Shown: piece by piece, positions 8,194-17,301 of the stretch
Numbering within the stretch: position 1 is the stretch's first letter
Layout: every line of letters begins with the position of its first letter
Origin: Thermogemmatispora tikiterensis
GTDB taxonomy: Bacteria > Chloroflexota > Ktedonobacteria > Ktedonobacterales > Ktedonobacteraceae
Reading direction: 5' to 3'
DNA length: 64,000 bases
NCBI RefSeq assembly: GCF_003268475.1
Contig: NZ_MCIF01000002.1
Location: 4,408,692 to 4,472,691, forward strand
Program-made: the position numbers and the translations under genes
The notes under the pieces: model-generated
What the model was told of the DNA's origin: nothing
Seen by the model: the letters and a program-made list of their open reading frames with translations, nothing else
The model's database searches: none

Positions 8194-8743
8194 CTCTCCT
8201 TGTTCTCCTTACAGTTTTCCCCTTCAGGTTGCTATCGTCTGGCTGGCCCTGCCTCTTGCCTTAAGCTGGCATCTGGGCCTGACGCGCCTCTTGCTTCCTG
8301 CTCCTGATCCCAGTGGTCGGTTGGTCGGTCTCTGCCCGCTTCGGCGAACAAGCGGCCTGGACTGCTCAGCCTGCTGCTCTCCAGATCGGGCACCGCTCTT
8401 CGGGCGCGAGGAGCTGTTAGCGTGCTACATTGTCAGGTGAGTAAGCGGGCGCTATCATTCATCATAGCAGCGCAAGCGAGCGAAGCCGCGTCCGTGACTG
8501 TTCTGTCAGCAGTATGGGGTGTCAGTCGGTCTTTCCGTCCAGTGTCGTGCACTTTCGTCTCGTGTAGGGGAGGCTTTTCCCTTCCGCTCGCCGGGGATCT
8601 GGCGTTCTTTCTTGCTTTTCTGTCTATACAGCTATCCAGCGGGGCGGCGAGATCGGACTCAGGCAAGTCGGGGGCTGGCTGATAGCTTCCGCTGACGGAG
8701 AGAAGCAACTGAGCAAGGTTGCTCAAGACAAAGGAGGCGAAAC
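8194..8743. other. Intergenic stretch after the tRNA cluster, no gene seen
   Basis: About 550 bases with scattered short open frames of atypical composition. No start with a ribosome site, no promoter pair and no stable hairpin could be supported, apart from the ribosome site of the next gene at its end (AAAGGAGG). Confidence 0.5.
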
Positions 8744-10393
8744 GTGAGTATCACGCATGGTGGCTGGCTGGTTGCCAGAATCCTCAAGCGCGAGGGCGTT
8801 GAAGTAGTCTTCACGCTGAGTGGGGGGCATATCGCGGCCATCTACGATGGCTGTGTCCGTGAAGGCATTCGCGTCGTCGATACCCGTCACGAGCAAGCGG
8901 CAGTCCATGCTGCCGAGGGCTGGGCCAAGTGCACGCGTCGGCCAGGAGTAGCCTTATTAACTGCCGGTCCTGGGGTCACCGATGGAGTGACTGGTGTGGC
9001 CAATGCCTATCTGGCGGGCAGCCCTGTGCTGGTTATCGGCGGAGCGGCGCCGCTGGGCCTGTGGGATCGCGGTGCCCTGCAAGAGATGAACCAGATTGAC
9101 CTGCTACGCCCCATTACCAAATGGGCGCGCACCGTCCATGAAACCGGTCGCATTGCGGAGTATGTGGCCGCCGCCTTTCGCCAGATGCTTAACGGCAAGC
9201 CTGGCCCGGTCTTTCTAGAGATCCCAATGGATGTGCTCAACAACCTGGCCGACACCGACAATGTGACCGATCCCGGCGAGCCAGGCAGTTACCGCCCGGC
9301 TGGTCCCGTGCAGCCTACACCGGACCAGGTGGAGAGAGCTGCTGCTCTCCTGGAGCAGGCTGAGCGCCCGGTCATCATGGCAGGGAGCGCCGTCTGGTGG
9401 TGCGATGGCGCCGAAGCCTTGCGTGAGCTGGCCGAACGCATTCAGGCCCCGGTCTATCTCAATGGGGCCGGACGGGGATGCCTGCCGCCCACTCATCCGC
9501 TCTTCTTCAGCGCCTCGCGACGCAAGGCTCTGGAGGGCGCCGACACGATTCTCGCCATTGGGACGCGTATGGACTTCCGCCTCAATCATGGACGACCGCC
9601 GCTCATCCCCGCCGAGGCACGTTTGATCTGGTTCGACCTCGCGGGCGAGGATATCGGGGTCAATCGCGGGGCCGAAGTGGGGCTGGTGGGCGATGTCGGC
9701 ATAGCCATGCGTCAGGTGGCGGCGGCCAGCAAGCCGTACAATGGTGAGCGCGCCTGGCTGCGCTTCATTCGCGAAGAGGAAGCCCGAGCCTGGGAGCGCG
9801 ACGCGGCGGCCCTCAACTCCGACGCGGTGCCCATTCATCCGATGCGCCTCTGTAAGGAGATCCGTGACTTCATCGACGAGGAGACCACGGTCATCGGCGA
9901 TGGAGGCGACATCGTCAGCTATGGCGGACGGGTGATCAACGTCTATCGCCCTGGCTATTGGCTGGATGCCGGCCCCATGGGCACGCTCGGCACCGGCACC
10001 GGCTTCGCTATAGCGGCTCAGCTGGCGCGCCCAGGCAAGCGCGTGCTGATCCTGCATGGAGACGGGGCTTTCGGCTTGAATGGCATGGAGTTCGAGAGCA
10101 TGGTGCGCCACAAGCTGCCTGTGGTCTCGGTGATTGGCAACGATGGGGCCTGGGGCCAGATCAAACATCCCCAGAAGGCGCTGATTGGCCACGCCACAGC
10201 GGCGGAGCTGGCACCGGGTATCCGCTACGATAGGATGGTGGAGGCGTTGGGCGGCTACGGCGAGCTGGTGGAGCGCCCCGAGGAGATCCGCCCGGCCTTA
10301 GAGCGGGCTTTCGCCTCGGGCTTGCCGGCCTGCATCAATGTGCTGATTGACCCCGATAAGCCCTACAGCCGTTCAACCAATGTCGCGGTCTAG
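8744..10393 (+). CDS. Thiamine-diphosphate enzyme, acetolactate synthase / 2-hydroxyacyl-CoA lyase-like
   Basis: A 549-residue ThDP-dependent enzyme. The N-terminal pyrimidine-binding domain carries the essential Glu (E50 in DTRHEQAAVHAAEGWA), followed by TAGPGVTDGVTGVANAY. The C-terminal domain has the Mg/ThDP motif starting GDGAFGLNGMEFESM and ending with IGND. Start is GTG 8744 behind a strong AAAGGAGG. Family members catalyse decarboxylation or carboligation of 2-keto acids, or cleavage/formation of 2-hydroxyacyl-CoA. No small regulatory subunit (IlvN) is adjacent, which argues against a biosynthetic acetolactate synthase. The nearby CoA ligase makes an acyl-CoA role possible, but that is inference. 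The gene stands alone and ends at a long hairpin. Confidence 0.85.
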   Translation: MSITHGGWLVARILKREGVEVVFTLSGGHIAAIYDGCVREGIRVVDTRHEQAAVHAAEGWAKCTRRPGVALLTAGPGVTDGVTGVANAYLAGSPVLVIGGAAPLGLWDRGALQEMNQIDLLRPITKWARTVHETGRIAEYVAAAFRQMLNGKPGPVFLEIPMDVLNNLADTDNVTDPGEPGSYRPAGPVQPTPDQVERAAALLEQAERPVIMAGSAVWWCDGAEALRELAERIQAPVYLNGAGRGCLPPTHPLFFSASRRKALEGADTILAIGTRMDFRLNHGRPPLIPAEARLIWFDLAGEDIGVNRGAEVGLVGDVGIAMRQVAAASKPYNGERAWLRFIREEEARAWERDAAALNSDAVPIHPMRLCKEIRDFIDEETTVIGDGGDIVSYGGRVINVYRPGYWLDAGPMGTLGTGTGFAIAAQLARPGKRVLILHGDGAFGLNGMEFESMVRHKLPVVSVIGNDGAWGQIKHPQKALIGHATAAELAPGIRYDRMVEALGGYGELVERPEEIRPALERAFASGLPACINVLIDPDKPYSRSTNVAV

Positions 10394-10507
10394 CCAGCCT
10401 TGCCTCTCTCTGGCCTACGCTGCGCTGGTGGCGCCGGCCAGTGGCGGAAGCGCTGACCCTGGCTAATAAAAAAGGCTGGCGACAAAACAAGATCAGTAAA
10501 AGAAAGC

Positions 10508-10572
10508 AGCGACGGAGACAATGCCAGTCAGACTCTCTCAGACTCTCACTGAACTGGCGTGTCTCCGTCGCT
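10508..10572. terminator. Long inverted repeat between convergent genes
   Basis: Arms 10508-10528 and 10553-10572 (AGCGACGGAGACA.. against ..TGTCTCCGTCGCT) pair over about 20 bp with one bulge and a 24-base loop. It lies between the convergent ThDP-enzyme and LysM genes. No T-run is present; a bidirectional terminator is the simplest reading. The rest of 10394-10950 shows no gene. Confidence 0.5.
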
Positions 10573-10950
10573 CTGCCTCGTGCATGTTGAGGAGGCGGGC
10601 GCAGCTCAGGCCGTGGCGGGGCTGGGGGGCACGGCATCCCTTTGCTCCCCCTTTCAGGTCGGGGAAGGGCCAGCCTGCCAGGCGAGCACGCCTCGCCTGT
10701 CAAAGATACTCCTCTTGTTGTGAGCGCTCTGTTTGGGAGACGGACGAATCCTAATCCTTGCTTCTCTCGGCCTGGCCTCTACCTCTTTTTCCTTTTGCTC
10801 TCCGGCTGATCAGACCGCCTTGCGCTGCAACGCGGGCGGCTAGCTCAGCGGGCCGGCGGTAGGGCCTCCAGGTCCTCTCTTATGCCTATCTCTATGCAGC
10901 CTATCTCTGTGCTGCCTGTCGAGCTGAGTTAGGCGTCGGCCTGGACCCGA

Positions 10951-11601
10951 TTAGGGCTGGCAAGACCATTCACGCCAGGTGAACCCGTCACGCGCGAAGA
11001 CCTCGTAAGCAGCGCGGATGTTAGCCGCCGCGTTGTAGGGCGAATAGGCCGCCTGCGAGGTGGTGGCCCAGGTGCTCGGCAGGAACTGGAAGAGACCCGC
11101 CGCTCCAGATGAGCTGTTGGTGGCATACGGGTTCAAGCTCGACTCACACTGGGCGACGCTCAGAGCCTGCGCCCCATAGGAACCGAAGACCTGATAGATC
11201 ATCTGCGGGATCGAGCCGCTGACACTCTGCGAGGCGGTCGAGGCCTGGTTGCTCTGAGAGGCCTGGCTCTGGACGCTCACCGCGGTCGCGTTGCTGCTCC
11301 CCTGTCCGGGAATGCATACTTGCTGCCCCGGGAAGATCAGGTTCGGGTTGGGAATGTGGTTATAGGAAGCAAGCGTCTGCCAGCTGGTTCCGTAACGCAG
11401 GGCGATCCCACTCAAAGTGTCGCCTGAGACAACAGTGTAGCAGCCGCTGGCTGCCTGGGCATGCGCCCCCTGGCTGCTCAGGGTGAACAGGGCACCAGCC
11501 AGCGCCAGGGCCAGCATAAGGCTGGCGGCAAACTTCTTGAAGAGACGACCTCCGTTGTTCTGCTGTTCGCACTTACGAATGTCCGTATGTAGTAACTGCA
11601 T
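10951..11601 (-). CDS. Secreted LysM / lytic-transglycosylase (resuscitation-promoting-factor-like) protein
   Basis: A 216-residue exported cell-wall protein. A signal peptide (basic FKKF then the hydrophobic stretch [16 protein letters not shown]) ends near AHAQA-50. A LysM peptidoglycan-binding domain spans about 55-98 ([20 protein letters not shown]). A Ser/Gln-rich linker (105-130) leads to a transglycosylase-like domain with the presumed catalytic Glu E153 in [10 protein letters not shown], then [13 protein letters not shown] and a C-terminal WREWSCQP. It should bind and cut peptidoglycan outside the cell, aiding growth or wall turnover. The ATG at 11601 is preferred over 11637 because AGAAGGGG lies 4 bases before it. 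A long leader upstream may be structured. Confidence 0.88.
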   Translation of the reverse strand: MQLLHTDIRKCEQQNNGGRLFKKFAASLMLALALAGALFTLSSQGAHAQAASGCYTVVSGDTLSGIALRYGTSWQTLASYNHIPNPNLIFPGQQVCIPGQGSSNATAVSVQSQASQSNQASTASQSVSGSIPQMIYQVFGSYGAQALSVAQCESSLNPYATNSSSGAAGLFQFLPSTWATTSQAAYSPYNAAANIRAAYEVFARDGFTWREWSCQP

Positions 11602-11752
11602 GTAACCCCTTCTGACTAAACCTACAAGTCTCCCCAAACAGCGGCCTCCGACAGGCTAGATAGCCACTATGACCGACCAGACTCGTGTCTTGCTCTCCAT
11701 CAGGGCGAGCAGACGAAGCAGGCCAGCTCGGCAACCCGCCGGAAGCTCTGGC

Positions 11753-11808
11753 GTTCCCGCAAGTCACAAAGATGCTCCCTGTGGGAAGCAGCCGACCGAC
11801 GCGGGAAC
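11753..11808 (-). promoter_or_regulatory. Possible structured leader of the LysM gene
   Basis: GTTCCCGC (11753-11760) and GCGGGAAC (11801-11808) are perfect 8-bp complements with a 40-base loop, about 150-200 bases upstream of the start codon. A TATCAT on the minus strand around 11818 might be a -10 box, which would place this in a leader of about 200 nt. I could not match it to a known riboswitch. Confidence 0.3.
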
Positions 11809-11859
11809 ACGCATATGATAGCATGAGCTAAATTGGAACATGCAAATACAATTTGAAAC

Positions 11860-11877
11860 ATAGCCAAAACTGGCTAT
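11860..11877. promoter_or_regulatory. Short palindrome upstream of the LysM gene
   Basis: ATAGCCA-AAAC-TGGCTAT, a perfect 7-bp inverted repeat in an AT-rich stretch where the promoter of the minus-strand LysM gene is expected. It could be an operator; no regulator is assigned. Confidence 0.3.
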
Positions 11878-12050
11878 TGTAGTGCTAAAGCAAGCATGCG
11901 GAAGAATGATGGGGAGACTATAGATGATGGGCCGACTATTTATGCAGAAGCTAAGGGGCAGGAAAAACCTGGATTATCAACGAACGGGGAGGGGGGAGCG
12001 TTTCAGGCTCGCGGGTCCTGGCCTGGCGCTGCCGAGGCGGCCCACCCAGA

Positions 12051-13220
12051 TCACAAATACGCGCGGGCCTCGGTCGCTTTGAAGCCGGCGTAGATCTGGC
12101 TCCCCTCGTGCAGCTCCAGGCGCTGGAGCGACTCTTCTGTGATCTCTGCAGTGAGAGGGGGGAGAGTGGGATCGATCTCGATGCTCACGCGCACGCGTCC
12201 ATCGTGAGTCGGGCCAAGGCCGGTGCTCAGAGGCAAGATCTGCACAATTGCGCCGGAGAAGATGTTGCGGGCTGAGCCTTCGGGTGGCGTGCGATAGAGC
12301 GTAATACTGCGGGGGTCGATGACCACGCACACCTCCTGAGCATCGCTGGCGCGTGCTACCTCACCCTCGTCCAGAACGGCGCTCACCAGCAGGGGGTGGC
12401 TGCCGCTGTTGATGGCCAGTGTACAGAGGGAGCTGGCCTCCCGGGCCACCAGGTGCCCGCGCAAGAAATTCAGTCCCACCAGCTCAGCGATGTAGGCCGA
12501 GCGCGGACGCTCCAACAGCTCGCGTCGACTACCTTGCTGGATGACCTGGCCGTTGTCAAGGACCAGAATCTGGTCGCCGAAGAGCAGGGCCTCCAGGTGG
12601 TTATGGGTCACAAAGATAGTCGTAATGCCGATCTCGCCCAGCAGACGGCGCAACTCCTGGCGCACCTCGCGCTGAGTCTGTACATCGAGGGCGGCCAGTG
12701 GTTCGTCGAGCAAGAGCAGGCGTGGCTGCAGCACGAGGGCGCGAGCCAGGGCAACCCGCTGTTGTTGTCCGCCCGAGAGCTGGGCTGGACGGCGCGCAGC
12801 CAGGCCGCTGAGGCGCATCTGCTCGATGGCGGCTTCCGTGCGCCGACGCACTTCCTGACCGCGCAGGCCCTGGGCTCGCAGGCCGAAGGCGATGTTTTCA
12901 AAGACCGTCAGGTGCGGAAAGAGCAGGTAGTCCTGGAAGACATAGCCAATAGGCCGCTCCTGGGGAGGGACAAAAATATCGCGCTCGCCGTCGAAGTAGC
13001 AGACGCCGTCAAGGATCATCTGCCCACGTGCAGGACGCAGCAGGCCGGCCAGCAGGCGCAGAACCGTCGATTTGCCGGCCCCGCTCTCGCCGAGTAAGAC
13101 AGTGGTGCGGCCAGCCTCCGCGTGCAAGGTGAGCTGCAGGTGAAAGTGGCTGGCCTGCTCTGATGATGAGCGCCGGCCTGGCTGGCCCGCGAGATCAGCC
13201 TCGAACGTAGCGGTCAACAT
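12051..13220 (-). CDS. ABC transporter ATP-binding protein, ModC (molybdate)-like, orphan
   Basis: A 389-residue ABC ATPase. Walker [12 protein letters not shown] is near residue 43, the Q-loop is [15 protein letters not shown], the signature is LSGGQQQR, Walker B is [12 protein letters not shown] and the H-loop is [10 protein letters not shown]. After the ATPase domain (to about 230) the C-terminal half resembles a TOBE/MOP-type regulatory domain ([14 protein letters not shown]), as in ModC. No permease or binding-protein gene is adjacent, so it must work with components encoded elsewhere or is a remnant. A promoter of near-consensus boxes sits so close that the transcript would start within a few bases of the ATG, and no ribosome site is visible. 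Molybdate as the substrate is inference. Confidence 0.78.
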   Translation of the reverse strand: MLTATFEADLAGQPGRRSSSEQASHFHLQLTLHAEAGRTTVLLGESGAGKSTVLRLLAGLLRPARGQMILDGVCYFDGERDIFVPPQERPIGYVFQDYLLFPHLTVFENIAFGLRAQGLRGQEVRRRTEAAIEQMRLSGLAARRPAQLSGGQQQRVALARALVLQPRLLLLDEPLAALDVQTQREVRQELRRLLGEIGITTIFVTHNHLEALLFGDQILVLDNGQVIQQGSRRELLERPRSAYIAELVGLNFLRGHLVAREASSLCTLAINSGSHPLLVSAVLDEGEVARASDAQEVCVVIDPRSITLYRTPPEGSARNIFSGAIVQILPLSTGLGPTHDGRVRVSIEIDPTLPPLTAEITEESLQRLELHEGSQIYAGFKATEARAYL

Positions 13221-13231
13221 ACCTGTAGGTA

Positions 13232-13260
13232 AGTATAGGCCAGGGTCTGCTGTTCTGCAA
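13232..13260 (-). promoter_or_regulatory. Promoter of the ModC-like gene (near-leaderless)
   Basis: Read on the minus strand: TTGCAG (13260-13255), a 17-bp spacer, TATACT (13237-13232). Initiation about 7 bp on would fall near 13225, only some 5 bases from the ATG at 13220. Confidence 0.65.
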
Positions 13261-13580
13261 GCCTTCAGCCCCCTTGTTCTCGGCGGGCAGAGCGGAGAAC
13301 GCGGGTTGGGCGGAGTGGGAGGCCAGACCCTCTGGCAGGGAAGGTTTCAGGAGATGAATGTAGTGTGAGACACAATACTGACTTTCTCCTGGTTCAACGA
13401 AGAAAATCGATAAGAATGGCCCTATTGTAATGAGAAGATGAGCCGATAATGAAAAGTAGAGAGGGGGAGCGTCCGAAGTGTCCGGTGTGCCGCTGCCACT
13501 TCTCTCCTCTCCTGAACCTGTGCCTCCCGCGTCTCTCGACCAGCCCGATCCGATCCCCCAGGACGCTCCCCTCGCTCTTC

Positions 13581-13610
13581 GCGGGAAGGGGCCAAACAGC
13601 CCCTTCCCGC
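13581..13610. terminator. Perfect 12-bp hairpin downstream of the XRE gene
   Basis: GCGGGAAGGGGC (13581-13592), loop CAAACA, GCCCCTTCCCGC (13599-13610): a perfect stem 30 bases after the stop of the minus-strand XRE gene. On the plus strand it is followed by TTTGTT; on the minus strand no T-run follows. The rest of 13261-13580 shows no gene. Confidence 0.6.
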
Positions 13611-13639
13611 TTTGTTATGGCCACCGAAAGAGAGAGACC

Positions 13640-13915
13640 CTAGGGCCGATGCCTGATGGGTTTGGGATAGCCAAGCTCTTCCGGCGTCACCTGGAGCACC
13701 CCGCAGACCAACTGCAGGTGGGATTCTCGCGGGCATTGCTCTCCCCGCTCCCAGCGAGCGACGGTGCTGACATCCGGTGCCTTCCGACTCTGGCCACTTT
13801 CACTGGCAAACTTGTCCATCTGATCGACCAATGCCTCGCGGGTGAAACCACGCTCCTGGCGCTTTTGCCGCAGTCGTTGGCCAAAGCGCTTCAGTATGTC
13901 TTTTGTATTCGTCAT
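13640..13915 (-). CDS. XRE-family helix-turn-helix regulator
   Basis: A 91-residue DNA-binding protein consisting almost only of a Cro/C1-type HTH. It reads FGQRLRQKRQERGFTREALV (helices 1-2), an unusually long polar turn (QMDKFASESGQSRKAPDVST), VARWERGEQCP (recognition helix and the conserved W-E-G) and LQLVCGVLQVTPEELGYPK. The ATG at 13915 is chosen because AAGGAGG precedes it by 7 bases; the frame is open 51 codons further up but codes unrelated AT-rich sequence. A large inverted repeat and a separate half-site lie upstream, suggesting autoregulation. The gene and its leader are clearly more AT-rich than the surroundings. Confidence 0.82.
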   Translation of the reverse strand: MTNTKDILKRFGQRLRQKRQERGFTREALVDQMDKFASESGQSRKAPDVSTVARWERGEQCPRESHLQLVCGVLQVTPEELGYPKPIRHRP

Positions 13916-14052
13916 GTTTCCCTCCTTATGGAGGTAAAAATTACAAATACCAATGTTGAAATAAAATGAATACAGAGTGGGGGATGGCCAAAACATATGT
14001 TTCAGCCCAACATTATGTTTACCATCCTGATGACAAAACTGTTCACATTGTG

Positions 14053-14090
14053 GATACCAAATTGTCACATGAAAACGACAACTTGGTATC
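14053..14090. promoter_or_regulatory. Large inverted repeat, probable XRE operator
   Basis: GATACCAAATTGTC (14053-14066), 10-bp spacer, GACAACTTGGTATC (14077-14090): 14-bp arms with a single mismatch. A related half-site ATACCAA occurs at 13947-13953, close to the ribosome site of the XRE gene. It may serve the XRE gene, the divergent lipoprotein gene, or both. Confidence 0.6.
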
Positions 14091-14189
14091 TTGATGGGGG
14101 AATCCTATAGCAGACGGAGGGTTTTTTACAGTGCGTTTTAGCGCGGCAGTTCGATGATGAACAAAAGGGCGAGCAGCGATCTTTTTATT

Positions 14190-14209
14190 AGTAGAGTCAC
14201 GGCTCTACT
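14190..14209. repeat. Small hairpin AGTAGAG-6-CTCTACT
   Basis: A perfect 7-bp inverted repeat with a TCACGG loop between the divergent XRE and lipoprotein genes. Farther on, CCAGAGCTTCAC is tandemly repeated (about 14403-14429) and GCTCATATGAGC (14433-14444) is a perfect palindrome. Their roles are unknown. Confidence 0.4.
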
Positions 14210-14528
14210 GTTCTGGCTTCAGTGGCTCGCTGAGCAAGTGTTTCTCAACTTATTATGGAGGGCTATTTTGGCTGTAATTCAGCAGGGGGGCTGGTATTGG
14301 GAGAAAGGTACCGGGTAAGAGGGACAAAAGAAAGAGGGGGGAGTGAGGGGGAGCAGCCAGTGGGGCAGCTGGCCAGCGGAGGCCGGCGGTGGTTTCGATT
14401 GCCCAGAGCTTCACTTCCCAGAGCTTCACATGGCTCATATGAGCTATCTCACAGCTGTTCTTGTCGAGCCATGTTATGCTAATCCTGCAGTGGGGACGAG
14501 CGCAGTCCCTTACACGAGGAGAAAGCCC

Positions 14529-15770
14529 ATGCTGAAGCGCTTTCATCTGCCCAAGCGGCCCAGAGATCTGAAGCAATCACCCAGGCCTCATTGCCATCGA
14601 AGCAGGGCCTTTAGCATCGTTCTGCTGTTGTTCTGTCTCAGTCTGGCGGCTTGTGCCTCGCCTTTTGGTGGAGGGAGCCAGACCAGGCCGACCGCTGGAG
14701 CCGGGACCCCGGCAGCCGGGGATGTGACCCCCACTGCCTCGCCGGTGGTCCTCCTTGGTCCCCGTCCCTGTCCCACAGCAGTGCAGTCGCCCGCTTACTG
14801 GAGCGGCATCGTCCACGCCGTTGCTGGCGTTACCAGCGTCGCGCGCGTCCAATGTGGCAACCTCATGGGCACGCCGCAGCTGCAGGCCCTGGTCACCGTT
14901 GCCCATCAGGGAGGGCACGCTGTTGACGTCCACGTCTACACCGACATTGCCAACCCCAACCCACAGCAGATCTTTGAACTGCTCAACCTCTATGACGGCG
15001 ATGCGGTCATCAGCGGCTACAATACTGTGCTCACCGCCGAAGTCGACCAGAACTCGGCTCTCAACCGGGGGCGCAGCCCGGGCAACTACCAGCGTGACCT
15101 CTTCCGAGAATTCAAATGGTCTGATGCTCAGCAAACCCTGGTCCAAATCGCCTTTCCGGGCTTCTTCCCCGATCTGACGCGCTATCAGGCTGAAGCCGAT
15201 CAGGCTGCAGTCAATCAGGGGCATGATCCCTGGAAGCTTGACGCCGTCAAAGTAGCTCAGGCTCTGGCTGCCTCATCCGCCTTCTTCAACTGGGGAGCGG
15301 ATGCCCCGGCCCGCCTCATTAGTGGCGGTGGCCAGCACGATCTCAACGCCGTCGTCGAGGTCAAGAGTCCCCATCCTGGTGGAGGCACCATCCGCGTCAG
15401 CATGAGCCGGCTGGAGTCCAACACCAACGGGGGCATCTGGGAAGTGACCGAGGTCAGCAGCCCCACGCTCTCTATCAGCGCCCCTGCCGCCCTGGCCCGG
15501 CTGCATAGTCCCACGACTGTTACGGGGAGAGGCGACGCCTTTGAGGGCGTCATTGGTAGCTTACGCCTGCTGGATCATCTCTACAACCAGGTGGGTCAGG
15601 CCCAGGTGCGTGGCGCCAGTGGTAATGGCTCCACGACCTTCTCGACCAGCCTCACCTACACGACTGACTTCAGTGCTGGGGCCCAGGAGGGCTTGCTCAT
15701 GCTCTCCACGCCGAGCCAGGCCGATGGCTCGATCGCCACAGGCACTCTCGTCAAAGTGCTGCTCACCTGA
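14529..15770 (+). CDS. Lipoprotein with C-terminal Gmad2 domain
   Basis: A 413-residue exported lipoprotein. The N-terminal basic region and hydrophobic stretch FSIVLLLFCLSLAAC end at a lipobox (L-A-A-C), so the protein should be anchored outside the cytoplasmic membrane. A Pro/Thr/Ala-rich spacer follows. The central about 220 residues are of unknown function. The last 100 residues (SISAPAALARLHSPTTVTG, then FEGVIGSLRLLD, and DGSIATGTLVKVLL at the end) match the Gmad2 immunoglobulin-like domain known from spore-germination and secreted proteins. ATG 14529 has GAGGAG at proper spacing; the upstream extension of the frame lacks a signal peptide. No operon partner is visible. Confidence 0.82.
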   Translation: MLKRFHLPKRPRDLKQSPRPHCHRSRAFSIVLLLFCLSLAACASPFGGGSQTRPTAGAGTPAAGDVTPTASPVVLLGPRPCPTAVQSPAYWSGIVHAVAGVTSVARVQCGNLMGTPQLQALVTVAHQGGHAVDVHVYTDIANPNPQQIFELLNLYDGDAVISGYNTVLTAEVDQNSALNRGRSPGNYQRDLFREFKWSDAQQTLVQIAFPGFFPDLTRYQAEADQAAVNQGHDPWKLDAVKVAQALAASSAFFNWGADAPARLISGGGQHDLNAVVEVKSPHPGGGTIRVSMSRLESNTNGGIWEVTEVSSPTLSISAPAALARLHSPTTVTGRGDAFEGVIGSLRLLDHLYNQVGQAQVRGASGNGSTTFSTSLTYTTDFSAGAQEGLLMLSTPSQADGSIATGTLVKVLLT

Positions 15771-16003
15771 CAAGTAAGGGACCCTCTCGACTGATCCACG
15801 AGGAGAGGAGAGGAGCGGCGCCAGCGGCCTTACTCCTCTCCCGGCCTGGCCGGCAGGCCCTACCCTGTCTGTCCATTACTCTCCTGCCTGCTCAGCTGCT
15901 TGTAGTCGCTAGCCGTCAGCTCTTCCTCCCCGAGTAGCACCAGATTGCCCTATTGGTTGGAATAAAACAGGCCACCTCGACCGTTACTAATAAGAGAAGA
16001 GAC

Positions 16004-16028
16004 TTTGTTGAGTATGTCGCTCAACAAA
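16004..16028 (+). promoter_or_regulatory. Perfect hairpin in the rhodanese leader
   Basis: TTTGTTGAG (16004-16012), loop TATGTCG, CTCAACAAA (16020-16028), ending 37 bases before the rhodanese start codon and close to its GGAGG site. It could be an operator or an mRNA element. No T-run follows, so a terminator is unlikely. The preceding stretch from 15771 holds no gene. Confidence 0.45.
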
Positions 16029-16065
16029 ATCAAAAATATTTCAGGCAGCAACATGGAGGAGATTG

Positions 16066-16917
16066 ATGGCAGAAAACAAAGGCTATGCCCATCCAGAAGT
16101 GCTGGTAGATGCTGACTGGGTTGAGGCGCATCTCAACGATCCCAAAGTACGCCTCATTGAAGTGGATGTTGACACCAGCGCTTATGAGCAGGGTCACATT
16201 CCCGGCGCCGTTGGCTTCAACTGGCAGAAGGAGCTGCAGGACCAGGTCATTCGTGCGCCCATTAATAAGGAGCAGCTGGAGGAGCTGCTCAGCCGGGCGG
16301 GCGTCAGTAACGACACCACGATTGTGCTTTACGGAGATAACAACAACTGGTTTGCGGCCTGGGCCTTCTGGCTGCTCACATACTACGGGCACAAAGATGT
16401 GCGCCTGCTGGACGGAGGGCGAGCCAAGTGGGTAGCCGACAGGCGGCCCCTGACCACCGAAGTGCCGAGCTATCCGCGTACTGAGTATCGGGCCGAGGAG
16501 CCGCATCGCGAGGTCCGGGCCTTGCGCGATGAGGTCCTTAGCAAACTGGGGAACAGCCACGTGGCCCTGGTTGATGTGCGTTCCCCTGGCGAATACAAGG
16601 GTGAGCTGCTGGCGCCGCCCAACCTGCCCCAGGAGGGGGCCCAGCGCGGTGGACATATTCCGGGCGCCAAAAACATCCCCTGGGCCAGCGCGGTGCGCGA
16701 GGACGGTACCTTTAAGTCTGCCGACGAACTGCGCGCCATCTACGAAAGTCAGGGCATCACTGGGGACAAAGAAGTTATTGCTTATTGCCGCATTGGTGAG
16801 CGCAGCAGCCACACCTGGTTTGCTCTACGTTACCTGCTGGGCTATCCCAACGTGCGCAACTATGATGGTTCCTGGACCGAGTGGGGGAGCCTGATCGGCG
16901 TGCCCATCGAAAAATAA
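16066..16917 (+). CDS. Thiosulfate sulfurtransferase (two-domain rhodanese)
   Basis: A 283-residue tandem rhodanese. The N-terminal inactive domain (about 10-135) has [21 protein letters not shown]; the C-terminal active domain (about 155-280) has the catalytic Cys241 in the loop [13 protein letters not shown], and [13 protein letters not shown] near the end. The CRIGERS loop is that of the CysA/SseA thiosulfate sulfurtransferases of actinobacteria. It should move sulfane sulfur from thiosulfate to an acceptor such as cyanide or a thiol, in the cytoplasm. ATG 16066 is preferred over TTG 16063 because GGAGGA stands 5 bases before it. It stands alone ahead of the nuo promoter. Confidence 0.9.
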   Translation: MAENKGYAHPEVLVDADWVEAHLNDPKVRLIEVDVDTSAYEQGHIPGAVGFNWQKELQDQVIRAPINKEQLEELLSRAGVSNDTTIVLYGDNNNWFAAWAFWLLTYYGHKDVRLLDGGRAKWVADRRPLTTEVPSYPRTEYRAEEPHREVRALRDEVLSKLGNSHVALVDVRSPGEYKGELLAPPNLPQEGAQRGGHIPGAKNIPWASAVREDGTFKSADELRAIYESQGITGDKEVIAYCRIGERSSHTWFALRYLLGYPNVRNYDGSWTEWGSLIGVPIEK

Positions 16918-17179
16918 GGCCAGACAAACAGCTAACACACGTCCCTCCTGTATCCAGAGCCGGGGCCGTGGGGGTTCGTCCGTCTCCGCCAGGCGGCGGT
17001 CTCACCGCGGCCCCCCTTTTGCTCTTCTCCGTTGCCTCTCCTCGTCTCCCTTGGCCCTCGATTGAGAGAGGAAAAGTCTTTCCATCCACTTATTGTTCCT
17101 TCTGTCATCATAGCAATGGGGAGAAGTGGCAGCGGGAGCGAGCGCGGCGCAGCGAGCCGGCCAGCACCGGTCTAAGTGT

Positions 17180-17208
17180 TTGACAGCCTGGACATGCTGT
17201 GCTACCAT
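17180..17208 (+). promoter_or_regulatory. Promoter of the nuo operon
   Basis: TTGACA (17180-17185), 17-bp spacer, TACCAT (17203-17208). Initiation near 17215 would give a leader of about 87 nt that contains GGTACC-AGCGCC-GGTACC (17239-17256), a small hairpin. The rest of 16918-17179 shows no gene. Confidence 0.8.
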
Positions 17209-17301
17209 ACAAACTGAAGTAGTGTATAAATGACACCAGGTACCAGCGCCGGTACCCGTGACAACGCGCAGAGTATTTACCGAAAATAAAGGATATCCAC
17301 G

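Noticed and set aside
10842..10900. tRNA-like string GGCTAGCTCAGCGG
   Set aside because: It resembles a D-arm, but no T-arm TTCGA or matching acceptor stem follows.
11602..11824. c-di-GMP or c-di-AMP riboswitch upstream of the LysM gene
   Set aside because: A GGGTTGCCGA string on the minus strand recalls the GEMM motif, but the rest of the conserved core and its spacing are missing.
13478..13969. Plus-strand frame of 163 codons
   Set aside because: Antisense to the XRE gene, whose HTH pattern is clear, and no ribosome site.
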